Positions 37,946 to 49,312 of a stretch of DNA of 64,000 nt are shown piece after piece. The DNA is from SAR324 cluster bacterium REDSEA-S27_B3. GTDB lineage: Bacteria; SAR324; NAC60-12. The stretch is from NCBI GenBank assembly GCA_001627865.1, contig LUQO01000002.1:1-64000 (forward strand), in the 5' to 3' direction. A program made the position numbers and the translations under genes. Within the stretch, counting starts at the first letter, position 1. Each line of letters starts with the position of its first letter. The notes under the pieces are model-generated. The model saw nothing but the letters and a program-made list of their open reading frames with translations. It made no database searches and had not been told where the DNA came from.

Positions 37946-39241
37946 ATGAGTGTAAACATTTCTGATGTTTTGGACATTGTCAATCGCCAGAATCAATGGC
38001 GCGGCAAAGAGACCGTCAACTTGATTGCCAGTGAGAATGTGCAGTCAGAAGCAGTAAAGCAGGCCGAGGTAAACGACTTTATGGGGCGTTACGCTGAAGG
38101 ACATCCTAACACTGATCAAACAGATCGCAGATATTATGAAGGCACCCGCTACGTCGATCAAATTGAGAGCATGGCTGCCAGTGAAATGATCCAACTGGCA
38201 AAATGTCTTCAGGCAGATGTGCGCCCGGTCAGTGGGAATGCGGCAAATACTGCTGTCGCTTTAGGAATTTTACGTGGTGATGACACTGTGATTGTGAACT
38301 CAATCGAAATCGGCGGACATATCAGTCACAATCCAATTGGTGTTGTGGGACGGCGAATTCAAGTCCGTGGCAAAGTCCTCACTCCCGGACGTGAGAATTC
38401 CATCAACTTACACTATTGGCCCACCACCGAAGACGGATACCATTTGGATGTGCCAAAGTGTGTGGATTTGGTAGAACAAACTTCACCTAACATGGTGATA
38501 CTCGGTAAAAGCCTGTTTCTATTTCCTGAGCCTGTGAAGGAAATTGCTGAAGTTTGCCGTGCTAAAAATATCCCCATCCTTTATGACGGCGCTCATGTGC
38601 TGGGACTTATATTAGGCGGACAGTTCCAGAACCCAATTGAGGAGGGCGCACACTTCATAAACGCAAGTACTCACAAAACATTTCCCGGACCACAGCGTGG
38701 AGTGATTTTAGGCAACATGAGAAGTGAACAGGAAATGAAATGGTGGAACAGCGTGGATCGAGGTGTGATGCCTGGTTCTTCCAGTAATCACCATCTACAC
38801 ACTCTACCGGGAATGCTGATTGCGATTCGTGAAATGGCTGCACATGGTCAACAGTATGCCGCGCAAACAGTTGCTAACGCAAAAGCATTTGGTCAGGCAC
38901 TTGCCGATGAAGGCGTGAATGTGGAAGCTCAGGAGTTTGGCTTTACGGAAAGTCACCAATTAGCACTGAACGTAACTAGTTTTGGAGAAGCCAAAGCAAT
39001 TGCCCGCTCACTTGCAGAACGGAACAACATCATCACCAATTATAATTTGCTTCCCGGAGATAAAGACGCGAATAAACCTTCCGGATTAAGAATTGGGGTA
39101 CAGGAAATGACTCGCTATGGCATGAAAGAAGGTGACATGCAGGAACTTGCAGCCTTGGTGAAGGCCGGCCTTCAGGGAAAAGTTGTGAAAGATGAGGTCG
39201 TTCAGCTGCGCAGCCGTTTTACAGAAGTGCACTATTGCTGA
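37946..39241 (+). CDS. glyA: Serine hydroxymethyltransferase, short archaeal-like clade
   Basis: Interconverts serine and glycine with transfer of a one-carbon unit to a folate or pterin. The 431-residue PLP enzyme has NLIASENV and RYAEGHP, ending in the PLP lysine of INASTHKTFPGPQRG. The usual bacterial motif is TTTTHKTLRGPRGG; the HKTFPGPQ form resembles archaeal-type SHMT. ATG is preceded by GGAG. Alone on the plus strand, after a 212-bp leader without an obvious riboswitch. It could use a modified pterin, but this is untested. Confidence 0.9.
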   Translation: MSVNISDVLDIVNRQNQWRGKETVNLIASENVQSEAVKQAEVNDFMGRYAEGHPNTDQTDRRYYEGTRYVDQIESMAASEMIQLAKCLQADVRPVSGNAANTAVALGILRGDDTVIVNSIEIGGHISHNPIGVVGRRIQVRGKVLTPGRENSINLHYWPTTEDGYHLDVPKCVDLVEQTSPNMVILGKSLFLFPEPVKEIAEVCRAKNIPILYDGAHVLGLILGGQFQNPIEEGAHFINASTHKTFPGPQRGVILGNMRSEQEMKWWNSVDRGVMPGSSSNHHLHTLPGMLIAIREMAAHGQQYAAQTVANAKAFGQALADEGVNVEAQEFGFTESHQLALNVTSFGEAKAIARSLAERNNIITNYNLLPGDKDANKPSGLRIGVQEMTRYGMKEGDMQELAALVKAGLQGKVVKDEVVQLRSRFTEVHYC

Positions 39242-39298
39242 TTCACTCACCTGATAAATTTTTCATGAAAAACACAGTCCGGAACAAAAGCTGCTGGC

Positions 39299-40672
39299 TC
39301 AGGCACTTTTTCCGGATTTCCTGCCTTGAGTTGATTTTTTCTTGCGCCAGATAAACTTCAGAGGCGTCCCTTCGAAGCCAAAATGATAGCGGAACTGGTT
39401 GGAAATATAGCGTTCGTAGGCAAAATTGGTTTTGTCCGGATTGTTTGTCATGAAAACAAACGTCGGCGGCGCCACACTGACTTGGTTGCCATAGTATACT
39501 TTGGTAGGTCGTCCTGATTTAGAAGGCGGAGGATGCTGGTTCACAATGATCTGCAGGATCGAATTTAAATCAGATGTCTGAATACGCCGTACATACTGTG
39601 TGTGAACTTGAAGAATATGGTCAAAAATCTGTGGAATGCGCTGCCCGCTCTTGGCACTGACAAAAATTATCGGCGCGAAGCTGATGAAGTTCAAGCGATG
39701 GTGAACTTCTTCTTCAACCTCCTTCATGGTTTTGCCTGCCGCTTTGGCTAAATCCCACTTATTCAAAACAATCACCAGGGATTTCCTGCGTTCATTCACA
39801 TAACCCGCAATTTTCAAAACCTGTTCTGTTATTCCTTCCTCGGCGTCTATTATCAATAGGGTCACATCTGAGCGTTCTATTGACCTGAGTGCGGAAACGA
39901 TACTGAAGGTTTCTATCTTCTGGTTGACTTTTCCGCGCCTGCGTATACCTGCTGTATCGACAAGCAGAATCTCCTGTCCCTGGTACACACAATGACTGTC
40001 CACCGGATCTCTGGTTGTTCCGGAAACAGAATCCACAATCATTCGTTCCTTACGGAGAAGGGCATTTACAATGGATGACTTGCCTGCATTTGGTTTGCCG
40101 ACCACAGCAACTGCAACAGGTATTTCCGGACTTTGCAACTCTTGTACGGAATCAGCTTCTTGATGTAACAGTGGAACCCGTTTATTTACTTCCTCCAGCA
40201 GTCCCTCTATCCCACGATTGTGTTCGGCAGAAACAGGAAACAATTTTTCAACCCCAAGCTGATGGAACTCAAGGCTCTCATTTTCGAGGCGCTGATTATC
40301 TGCTTTGTTGACCACAACATAGAGTGGTCTTTCAATTTCAGCTAACGAACGGAAAATTTCTGAATCGGAGGGTGTCCAGCCTTCCTGGGCATTTACAACA
40401 AACAAAACACAATCTGCTTCTTCAACAGCAAGTTGTGCCTGTTTTGCCATTTTCTGGATAAGTGAGGTTTCCGCAACAGGTTCGAAGCCGCCTGTGTCAA
40501 TGACAATAAATTCAAAGCCGTGATAGTTTGCTTTTCCATAATTTCGGTCACGTGTTACTCCGGGCTTTTTCTCAACAATAGCAGAGCGTCGGCCGATGAG
40601 GCGGTTAAACAATGTTGATTTACCAACATTTGGCCGCCCGACAATGGCGGCAACTGGGAGTGGACTTGACAT
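39299..40672 (-). CDS. der: Ribosome-assembly GTPase Der (EngA)
   Basis: Double-GTPase for 50S subunit maturation, 457 residues (normal). Two G domains are visible: GRPNVGKSTLFNRL (about 11-24) with DTGG and NKAD, then GKPNAGKSSIVNALL (about 192-206) with DTAGIRRRGK and NKWD. The C-terminal KH-like domain has KVYYGNQVSVAPPTFVFM, then a basic tail (KKKSTQGRKSGK). It is last in the minus-strand group beginning with dnaN. Confidence 0.97.
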   Translation of the reverse strand: MSSPLPVAAIVGRPNVGKSTLFNRLIGRRSAIVEKKPGVTRDRNYGKANYHGFEFIVIDTGGFEPVAETSLIQKMAKQAQLAVEEADCVLFVVNAQEGWTPSDSEIFRSLAEIERPLYVVVNKADNQRLENESLEFHQLGVEKLFPVSAEHNRGIEGLLEEVNKRVPLLHQEADSVQELQSPEIPVAVAVVGKPNAGKSSIVNALLRKERMIVDSVSGTTRDPVDSHCVYQGQEILLVDTAGIRRRGKVNQKIETFSIVSALRSIERSDVTLLIIDAEEGITEQVLKIAGYVNERRKSLVIVLNKWDLAKAAGKTMKEVEEEVHHRLNFISFAPIIFVSAKSGQRIPQIFDHILQVHTQYVRRIQTSDLNSILQIIVNQHPPPSKSGRPTKVYYGNQVSVAPPTFVFMTNNPDKTNFAYERYISNQFRYHFGFEGTPLKFIWRKKKSTQGRKSGKSA

Positions 40673-40690
40673 GGATTGTTGCGAATGATG

Positions 40691-43123
<2,433 letters not shown>

Positions 43124-43139
43124 TCACTTCAGCGAGTAT

Positions 43140-44213
43140 TTAAACAAGCTGCCCGTTTGCAACTTGAAATTGTTTTCCTGGGGAGGATTTAAACGGTTCA
43201 GAGGTTGAAGTGATAAAAATTTGATTTCCTAATCTCAAAAAATACTGAAAAACAAACTCAATCACTACATCATCAAGTTCTGAAAAAAGATCATCCAGAA
43301 TTAAAACCGGGTAAAAACTATATCTATCACATAATAAACGATTTATTGTCATTATTAAAGACAAATTAGTAATTCTGAACTCTCCTTGTGAAAAATAATC
43401 CCTGTCCTTTTTTCCGTCCAGTATTAAGTGAAATTCATCACGATGCGGACCAATCACTGCAAAACCGTATTGCAAGTCTCGGGTCATATTTTTTTCCAAC
43501 AACATTATAAAATCACTTTCCTGAAAATTATCTGTATTGAAGGAAGGTTTATAGCTTAATTTCAGTATTTCACTGCGCCCTGAAAGTTCCTGGAAAATGT
43601 CGCTTAGATAATTATTAATTTGCTCCACAAAACTGTTTCGATGCCGCATCAGTTTAACCGCTGAGCGGGCAAGCATGCCATTCCAGAGCGGCAACTGTTC
43701 AGTATTTCCCTGTCTCAACAAAGCATTTTTCTGGGAGACAATTTTTGAATATTCCTGAAGGTTTTTTAAATAGACAGCATCTCTGAATGCAATGATGCGA
43801 TTAAAAAACTTTCTTCGCTCGTGTGGAACATTCCGGAAGAGATTGACGTCTTCCGGAGTTAATGCCAGAGCCATAAAAGAGGGAATGTACTCAGATACCT
43901 TGCGAAATGGGGTACGGTCCAGTATAACCTGTCTCCCTTTTTTAGATAAATTTACATGGACAAGATGCTGAACCTTGTTGGATTCAATCTGCGCCTGCAG
44001 GACTGCAGCGGATTTTTTCTCCTGAAGCAGATGGGAGGTTTTTTTTGTACGAAATGATTCAAGGTTACACAGATAATACAGTGCCTCAACCAGATTAGTC
44101 TTTCCCTGGCCGTTTACGCCGTAAATCCAGTTTAATTCCGGAGAAAGTTCGGCAATGCATCTGCTATAATTTCGGAATTGTGAGAGTTCTATGTTTCGGA
44201 TGATCATACACAA
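43140..44213 (-). CDS. recF: DNA replication and repair protein RecF
   Basis: SMC-like ATPase that helps load RecA at gaps and is often found near the origin. The 357-residue protein has Walker A GVNGQGKTNLVEALYYL (about 34-50), the GPHRDEFHLIL region, the ABC-signature-like FSQGEFRITNLSLIMTI, and Walker B VLILDDLFSELD. Length is normal. It lies between dnaN and gyrB, in the standard dnaN-recF-gyrB order. Confidence 0.96.
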   Translation of the reverse strand: MCMIIRNIELSQFRNYSRCIAELSPELNWIYGVNGQGKTNLVEALYYLCNLESFRTKKTSHLLQEKKSAAVLQAQIESNKVQHLVHVNLSKKGRQVILDRTPFRKVSEYIPSFMALALTPEDVNLFRNVPHERRKFFNRIIAFRDAVYLKNLQEYSKIVSQKNALLRQGNTEQLPLWNGMLARSAVKLMRHRNSFVEQINNYLSDIFQELSGRSEILKLSYKPSFNTDNFQESDFIMLLEKNMTRDLQYGFAVIGPHRDEFHLILDGKKDRDYFSQGEFRITNLSLIMTINRLLCDRYSFYPVLILDDLFSELDDVVIEFVFQYFLRLGNQIFITSTSEPFKSSPGKQFQVANGQLV

Positions 44214-44284
44214 TCATTTCCGATAAACGGTTTGCTTACGGTATTATTCCCGTGATCTTTTGGGGGGGAAAATTAACCGTTTTA

Positions 44285-45406
44285 CTACCATTCAACTCTC
44301 AAAGGCATAATAACTGATAAGAAGGATTCATCCTCTGGTGATTTAATAATGGTGGGACTCATTGAATTCTTACACTCCAGCTTTACATTCTCACTCTCAA
44401 TAACTACTAATACATCTAAAAGGTATCTGGAATTAAAGCCGATTTGAAAACTCTCCCCTTCATAACCGATTTCCATTTCATCAACCACCTCTCCATAATC
44501 CGCTTTCTCACTTTCCAGTTTTAATGTTCCTTGTGAAACAATCAATTTTACCGGTCTCAGCTTTTCTGTGCTGATAGATGAGACAATTCTCAGTGAATTG
44601 ATAAATTTTTCCCGATTTACAAGAACTTCAAGCGTGTTGTCCTTTGGAATAATTGGATCACAGTTTGGAAACTTTCCTTCAATCAGCCTAGTTTTAAAAC
44701 TGATCTTTCCTCCGGAAAACTGCATTACCCGATCATCAAATGTTATATTCACGCTTTCGCCAAACAATTCTGCAACTCTGCGTACTTCAGTCAGTGCTTT
44801 TCTTGGAACAATTACTTCCTGATCCTCGCCAACAGCCAGATCATTAACAGATTTAACTATTTGCGCTAACCGATGACCATCAGTAGAAAGCCAGCGTGTC
44901 TGTTGTTCACCAGTTGAGCGCAGACAAACACCCATCAGGTTTCGCCTGGACTCGTTTGTAATTGCGGCAAACAATGTCATATCAATGCAGCGCTTCAAGT
45001 CATCCACAGTTATTGTCATAGACTGTGGAAGTTCCTCCAGCACAGTTTGCGGATATAAACCAACTTCAACTGAAGGAAGGCGTGTTTCTGAAGTTCCGCA
45101 GGTAATATGTATCCATAATTGTTCTGTGGAACGTATGTTAACATCCTCAGACTGCAGTTCCTTAACAATATCAAAAACTTTTTTTGCGTTAACACAGATG
45201 CTCCCTTGCTCCTTAATTTCCGCAGGTACAAGTTCAACAAGTGAAAGCTCGTAATCTGTGGACGAAAACTCTACATCCGCGTTATTTCCTTCAATTGTCC
45301 TGATTACAAAATTAGAAAGAATTGGTTTGGTCGTGCTTTTGTCAACAACTGAATTTATATTTTGCAGAGTACTGCTAAATGCTTCTCTTTTTAAAGTAAT
45401 TTCCAT
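44285..45406 (-). CDS. dnaN: DNA polymerase III sliding clamp (beta subunit)
   Basis: Sliding clamp that tethers DNA polymerase III, 373 residues (typical 366-378). Three clamp domains are evident: TLQNINSVVDKSTTKPILSNFVI, LMGVCLRSTGEQQTRWLSTDGHRLA, and the C-terminal GFNSRYLLDVLVVI followed by SPEDESFLSVIMPLRV (family ends with IMP[ML]RL). The gene begins next to the putative origin; ATG is in an AT-rich leader without a good Shine-Dalgarno sequence. Confidence 0.97.
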   Translation of the reverse strand: MEITLKREAFSSTLQNINSVVDKSTTKPILSNFVIRTIEGNNADVEFSSTDYELSLVELVPAEIKEQGSICVNAKKVFDIVKELQSEDVNIRSTEQLWIHITCGTSETRLPSVEVGLYPQTVLEELPQSMTITVDDLKRCIDMTLFAAITNESRRNLMGVCLRSTGEQQTRWLSTDGHRLAQIVKSVNDLAVGEDQEVIVPRKALTEVRRVAELFGESVNITFDDRVMQFSGGKISFKTRLIEGKFPNCDPIIPKDNTLEVLVNREKFINSLRIVSSISTEKLRPVKLIVSQGTLKLESEKADYGEVVDEMEIGYEGESFQIGFNSRYLLDVLVVIESENVKLECKNSMSPTIIKSPEDESFLSVIMPLRVEW

Positions 45407-45724
45407 ATTTATTTTATTATCATTAGTAGTATTGTTGACAACCTGTTGATTAATGAATGACTTACTGAAATATAAGGTGTTTTTTGATTTTTTTAATTGT
45501 TGATAACTTGTTGAAACAGTGTTGATAAACTACAAGTTATCAAAAATTTTAAAAAAACCCAACAATAATTGTTGATAACTTGTTGATTGTCAGACAGTAT
45601 TCAACACCTTTGTTCAGCATGTTGATTTAATTAAGGAAAAATTGTTGATAATTAAAACATTTTTACAAGTGGTTGATAATATTTACAAGATTATAAACCC
45701 AAAATAAATATCAAGACGGTAAAT
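45407..45724. other. Putative chromosome origin (oriC) with DnaA-box-like repeats
   Basis: A 318-bp very AT-rich intergenic region beside dnaN. The nonamer TGTTGATAA, one mismatch from the DnaA box TGTGNATAA, occurs exactly at 45498-45506, 45520-45528, 45570-45578 and 45643-45651, all on the same strand. Related copies with one further change lie at 45433-45441, 45444-45452, 45581-45589, 45620-45628 and 45671-45679. TTATCAAAA at 45537-45545 is a divergent inverse copy. Long A/T runs could serve as the unwinding element. dnaA is not adjacent. The origin call rests on gene order plus these repeats. Confidence 0.8.
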
Positions 45725-46381
45725 TCATAGAAAAACTGATGTCAGTAGCATTGTACCTTTAACAGAATACTTGCCCTGATGTTGAAATCCCTGCGGTGTT
45801 ATACCATCACATGCTTTTGAAAGGACGAACGAAAATTGGGATTCATTTTCGTTGACAGTTACTTTTGCATCCTGAAAAGACAGGTAGGTTCTTGAGACAG
45901 GGAAAAGACATTTGAAAATTGATTCCTTTGCGGAAAAAATGATGCGCAGTGCAAGGTCTGCCTGTTTGGATGGAAGTGACTCCAGCCACTCACGTTCATT
46001 CTCCACACAAACATGTCTGCTGATGCCGAAATTAACTGATCTGGATAAACTTTCCAAATCTAATCCAACTCCGGAAATATCCTTGCTCAATCCAACAGCC
46101 ACTGCTGCAAATTCATCAGAGTGAGTAATGCTTCCCCTGACCGACTCAGGCCAGCAAGGCTCTCTGGTCTCAGCGTTCCGTAAAATTGGTACCGACTCAA
46201 GGCCAAATTTTGAGAGTGCCCGATGAGCGCAAATCCGGCCTAATGTATATTCATCACGCCTTTTATTTGAACTTAATGTTTCGGCAAATGAGTATTCTTC
46301 CGGAAGAATAGTATAATCTGGCGTAGAAGACTGTTGTACGCAAAAAAAGCTGATGAATTCAGGAAAAGGTGAGGGAAACAT
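45725..46381 (-). CDS. 4'-phosphopantetheinyl transferase (Sfp/EntD-type)
   Basis: Transfers the phosphopantetheine arm of CoA to carrier proteins. The 218-residue protein has the family motifs GVGLDLESL and FSAKESIFKCLFP (metal and CoA binding) in the expected places, plus SITHSDEFAAVA. The EntD/Sfp type usually serves carrier proteins of fatty-acid, polyketide or peptide synthesis; the target is not in the window. It stands beside the putative origin, on the opposite side from dnaN. Start ATG overlaps the stop of the next gene by 1 bp. Confidence 0.9.
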   Translation of the reverse strand: MFPSPFPEFISFFCVQQSSTPDYTILPEEYSFAETLSSNKRRDEYTLGRICAHRALSKFGLESVPILRNAETREPCWPESVRGSITHSDEFAAVAVGLSKDISGVGLDLESLSRSVNFGISRHVCVENEREWLESLPSKQADLALRIIFSAKESIFKCLFPVSRTYLSFQDAKVTVNENESQFSFVLSKACDGITPQGFQHQGKYSVKGTMLLTSVFL

Positions 46382-47028
46382 TAAAAGGCAATTTGGACTC
46401 CGATTGTAGTCATTCCACCTGTATAGTTCTTTTTTTCAAGACTGTAGTCTGTAACCGAGATCCCGCTTTTGCTGGTCAGATCAATTTTTGATACCGACAT
46501 CGCGTGATAGCCAATATGAAATTCTATGATGTTCCAGAATGGGAGTCCGATGTGAATGAATCCTTCTGAAACAGGAGTACTTAAATCACTATCATCTGAA
46601 TTTGATGAACTCGAGTTTGATGAACTCGAGCTGGTTTCTGTAACCGCAGTGTCTGTCTTCATAGTGCCGGCGCCGATGCCTAAGGCAATCGATACTACCG
46701 GGAATGGTACATTGTAAAATAAATTAATGGTATCAATTTTAGTTTCTGTTCTCAGTGAAAGAGAGGTGGAAGAGCTGGACGTTAATGTTTTTGTTTGTTT
46801 TTCGATAAAACTAAGTTTTGAAACCCCGAGATTTGGAAAATACGGAACCGGATGGGTGATTCCCACGGATCCCCCTGAAACACTTCCGGGGGCAGCGGAA
46901 TATGCGATGGCGGCATCAACATTTATGCCGATGAATTGTGCTTTTGCTGTAGAAGTCAGTAAGATAAATCCAATTACCAAACAGGATGAAAAACACAGTT
47001 TATTTAGCTGTTTTGTCCTGTTCAACAT
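46381..47028 (-). CDS. Outer-membrane beta-barrel candidate 1
   Basis: Exported protein of about 215 residues. ATG 47028 gives a clean signal peptide (hydrophobic CLVIGFILLTSTAKA then Q), whereas a longer reading start would overlap the upstream gene. Alternating hydrophobic/polar strands (TTKIDTINLFYNVPFPVVSIALGIGAG, landmark only) and a C-terminal TTIGVQIAF ending in Phe fit an outer-membrane barrel. A Ser/Asn-rich loop carries a 15-bp tandem repeat. The middle section is similar to the neighbour at 47048-47599, so the two are paralogues. Function unknown. Confidence 0.72.
   Translation of the reverse strand: MLNRTKQLNKLCFSSCLVIGFILLTSTAKAQFIGINVDAAIAYSAAPGSVSGGSVGITHPVPYFPNLGVSKLSFIEKQTKTLTSSSSTSLSLRTETKIDTINLFYNVPFPVVSIALGIGAGTMKTDTAVTETSSSSSNSSSSNSDDSDLSTPVSEGFIHIGLPFWNIIEFHIGYHAMSVSKIDLTSKSGISVTDYSLEKKNYTGGMTTIGVQIAF
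46601..46630 (-). repeat. 15-bp tandem duplication in the Ser-rich loop
   Basis: Two identical adjacent 15-bp units (46601-46615 and 46616-46630) encode the SSSNS-type low-complexity loop of the outer-membrane candidate. In-frame length change by slippage is possible. Confidence 0.8.
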
Positions 47029-47047
47029 TCGGCACGTAAATAAAATC

Positions 47048-47599
47048 TTAGAAATTAAACATGATACCAAGACCCATCACATTGCCTTTATAATCATCTT
47101 CTTTTCCGTCCTGGGAACCGCCTGATTTTCCTTTTATCTTTGTTGAAACAGAACGGTAACTGAGATGCAAGTCAAAGAAAGGGATGATTGGAAAACCCAG
47201 GCTGGCATACATCTGTGTTGCTGAGCCTTTATCGTAAACAGCTGAACAACCATCACACTCTAATTTTGTGCTGCCGGCACCTGCGCCCAATGTCAGGTTT
47301 ATGATAGGAATTGGAAGCAGGTAGTATAAATTATATAGTGTAGTAACTACATGAGTCTGGGAATCCTTTAATTTGGTTTTAATATTATCCATGCCGATTC
47401 CGGGAAAGACTGGCACACCAATTTGTATGAAAGTGCCGCTTACACCATCGGCCTTGATTTCATTTCCACTTGAATCTTTACCTGTAAAAGTATGGGACGA
47501 TGGAACCCCAACACTAAATGATATAAGTGCGAACGCCTGGGTACTGAAAAAAATCAAAGATGTTGCTGCAATTAGAGTAATTAATATTTTACGAATCAT
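47048..47599 (-). CDS. Outer-membrane beta-barrel candidate 2
   Basis: Exported protein of 183 residues with signal peptide (hydrophobic about 6-22, LISFSV after AFA). AGGAG lies before the ATG. Strand-like segments (LPIPIINLTLGAGAG, FPIIPFFDLHLSYRS) and a C-terminal MGLGIMFNF ending in Phe fit a small outer-membrane barrel. It resembles candidate 1 in the GAG-rich strand region. A Cys pair (C-D-G-C) in a loop could form a disulfide. Function unknown. Confidence 0.75.
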   Translation of the reverse strand: MIRKILITLIAATSLIFFSTQAFALISFSVGVPSSHTFTGKDSSGNEIKADGVSGTFIQIGVPVFPGIGMDNIKTKLKDSQTHVVTTLYNLYYLLPIPIINLTLGAGAGSTKLECDGCSAVYDKGSATQMYASLGFPIIPFFDLHLSYRSVSTKIKGKSGGSQDGKEDDYKGNVMGLGIMFNF

Positions 47600-47625
47600 G
47601 TTATCTCCTAATTAGATAGTTTTGA

Positions 47626-47955
47626 TTATTCAGACTTATCTGAAGACACCGGAGGACTTCTCCAATCCTCAAATTTTCCAAGAGGCCTAGTAAATGTAAA
47701 TTCAAAAGGTTCAACCACAAGAGCGTCCCAGGCATCTCCAGTACTGCCGGAAGTCAGCGCAAATGGCAGGGCCACTATGAAAAATGCTGTGCCAGCCACT
47801 GCCAGTCCTAAACCGATCACACGAACTGGAACATCAATTACCATTGAAAATGCATCAGGGCGCTCCTCCGGAACGGCTGCTGAAACATGTCCTGTACTTA
47901 ATGCAAGAAGCAGGCAACAGATTGTTAAAATTTTAAGAGATCTTGCACGATGCAT
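47626..47955 (-). CDS. Small exported membrane protein
   Basis: Protein of 109 residues with a signal peptide (about 8-26) and a second hydrophobic helix (VRVIGLGLAVAGTAFFIVALPFAL, about 44-67). A C-terminal segment VEPFEFTFTRPLGKFEDW is shared, from memory, by a family of small proteins of environmental proteobacteria. Function unknown. It precedes the two barrel candidates in the same direction. Confidence 0.75.
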   Translation of the reverse strand: MHRARSLKILTICCLLLALSTGHVSAAVPEERPDAFSMVIDVPVRVIGLGLAVAGTAFFIVALPFALTSGSTGDAWDALVVEPFEFTFTRPLGKFEDWRSPPVSSDKSE

Positions 47956-47985
47956 AATTACCGCAATGTGTAAAATATTTGCAGG

Positions 47986-49032
47986 TCAAAGATTAAACTC
48001 TCCTATGACCGGAGCATGATCGGAAGGTCGATCTTGTTTTCGTGCTGCTAAGTCGATTATGCATGTTTGGCATGAGGAAGTCAAAACAGAATTTGCCAGA
48101 ATATAGTCAATCCGCATGCCTTCACCACGTTCAAAACCACGGGTTCTAAAATCCCACCACGAAAATAGTCCCGGTCGTAGATCAAATTTACGAAAAATAT
48201 CAATGAAACCAATATCAGTAAGTTTTTTCAATAGCGCGTGTTCCTTTGGGTGAAAGCTTACTCTGTTCAACATTACTTCCACATCCCAGACATCTTCAGC
48301 TTTTGGAGCAATATTAAAATCACCCATTATCGCGATTGGTTTGTTTGAATCTTCTTCACTGTTTATTTCATGAATCAATTCCTGAAAAAAATTTAGTTTA
48401 TATTGAAATTTCTCTGATTCAGTTGTCTGTCCTTGCGGCACATATACATTTATCAGCTTTACACCGGAAACTGTGGCCTTAATCAGTCGGGCGTTTTCCG
48501 GATCATAGCCGCTGCGAAATCCGGTTTGAACTTCTCTGATCGCATGCTTGGACAATATAGCCACACCGTTATAGGACTTTTGTCCGTAAAATACAGATTC
48601 ATATCCGGATTGATTCAGATCCCAAACCGGAAACTGGTTGTCTTCAACTTTTGTTTCCTGCAGACAAACCACATCCGGTTTTTTTTCCTCAAGCCATTTT
48701 AAGAGCAACGGCAGACGAGTCCTGATAGAATTCACATTCCATGTGGCAACTTTCCATGTAGTTCCGGAGCTGGAAGATTCGAGAAAAATACGGTCATCAG
48801 GCAGCAGACAGGCACTGTTGCTATAAAGAACAATTTCAGGCACGTGCAGGATGCCGTTCCAGTTTCGCTCAACTCGTATAGTTCCGCTGCGCCACAAACT
48901 GTAAATAGCTTCAGTTAATTTTTCCGGAGTAATACAGAACTGACGAAGTTCTGAAAATGAAACCCCATCGCAGTTGAGTTTTTTGCTGATATTTTCGGGG
49001 ACCAGGTTTTCAAAACTCAACGGAGTATTCAT
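47986..49032 (-). CDS. xthA: Exonuclease III with N-terminal extension
   Basis: AP endonuclease / 3'-5' exonuclease for base excision repair. The EEP nuclease domain (about 93-348) has WKVATWNVNSIRTRLP, VCLQETKVEDNQFP (catalytic Glu), IMGDFNIAP and SDHAPVIGEF. The first about 92 residues are an extra helix-rich domain (MNTPLSFENLV to LESSSSGTT) not found in usual XthA (about 268 residues). I took ATG 49032; TTG at 49035 adds one residue. TGATG links this start to the stop of the small ORF upstream, suggesting coupled translation. Confidence 0.88.
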   Translation of the reverse strand: MNTPLSFENLVPENISKKLNCDGVSFSELRQFCITPEKLTEAIYSLWRSGTIRVERNWNGILHVPEIVLYSNSACLLPDDRIFLESSSSGTTWKVATWNVNSIRTRLPLLLKWLEEKKPDVVCLQETKVEDNQFPVWDLNQSGYESVFYGQKSYNGVAILSKHAIREVQTGFRSGYDPENARLIKATVSGVKLINVYVPQGQTTESEKFQYKLNFFQELIHEINSEEDSNKPIAIMGDFNIAPKAEDVWDVEVMLNRVSFHPKEHALLKKLTDIGFIDIFRKFDLRPGLFSWWDFRTRGFERGEGMRIDYILANSVLTSSCQTCIIDLAARKQDRPSDHAPVIGEFNL

Positions 49033-49160
49033 CAATTCTGGGAAAGTGTCTGGAGAAGTCCTATATTCTCCTGAATTTGCCTGTTGCGTTTTTTCAGGTT
49101 TCTCTTATTTGGACGTCCGTTTGAGTGTCGTTTGGTTGCAGTTTTTTGTTTTGGAGACAT
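49032..49160 (-). CDS. 42-residue basic ORF coupled to xthA
   Basis: A small ORF (42 residues, starts MSPKQKTATKRHS, ends LQTLSQN) rich in Lys, Arg, Asn and Gln. Its TGA overlaps the ATG of the exonuclease gene by 1 nt (TGATG), a classic coupling arrangement. No Shine-Dalgarno sequence is clear. A basic small protein of this type could bind nucleic acid. I do not recognise a family. Confidence 0.55.
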   Translation of the reverse strand: MSPKQKTATKRHSNGRPNKRNLKKRNRQIQENIGLLQTLSQN

Positions 49161-49312
49161 GGTTTACTAATATATTTTTGGATTAATTCAACTTGTTCTG
49201 ATCTAAAGTAGGCGGTATGGTTTAAGTGTTGAATGTAGGACAGTACCAAAATCTTTTAAATAATACGAGCTAAATTTGTACCGCGGTTATCTTCAGTTTC
49301 AAGAAAAGTAAA

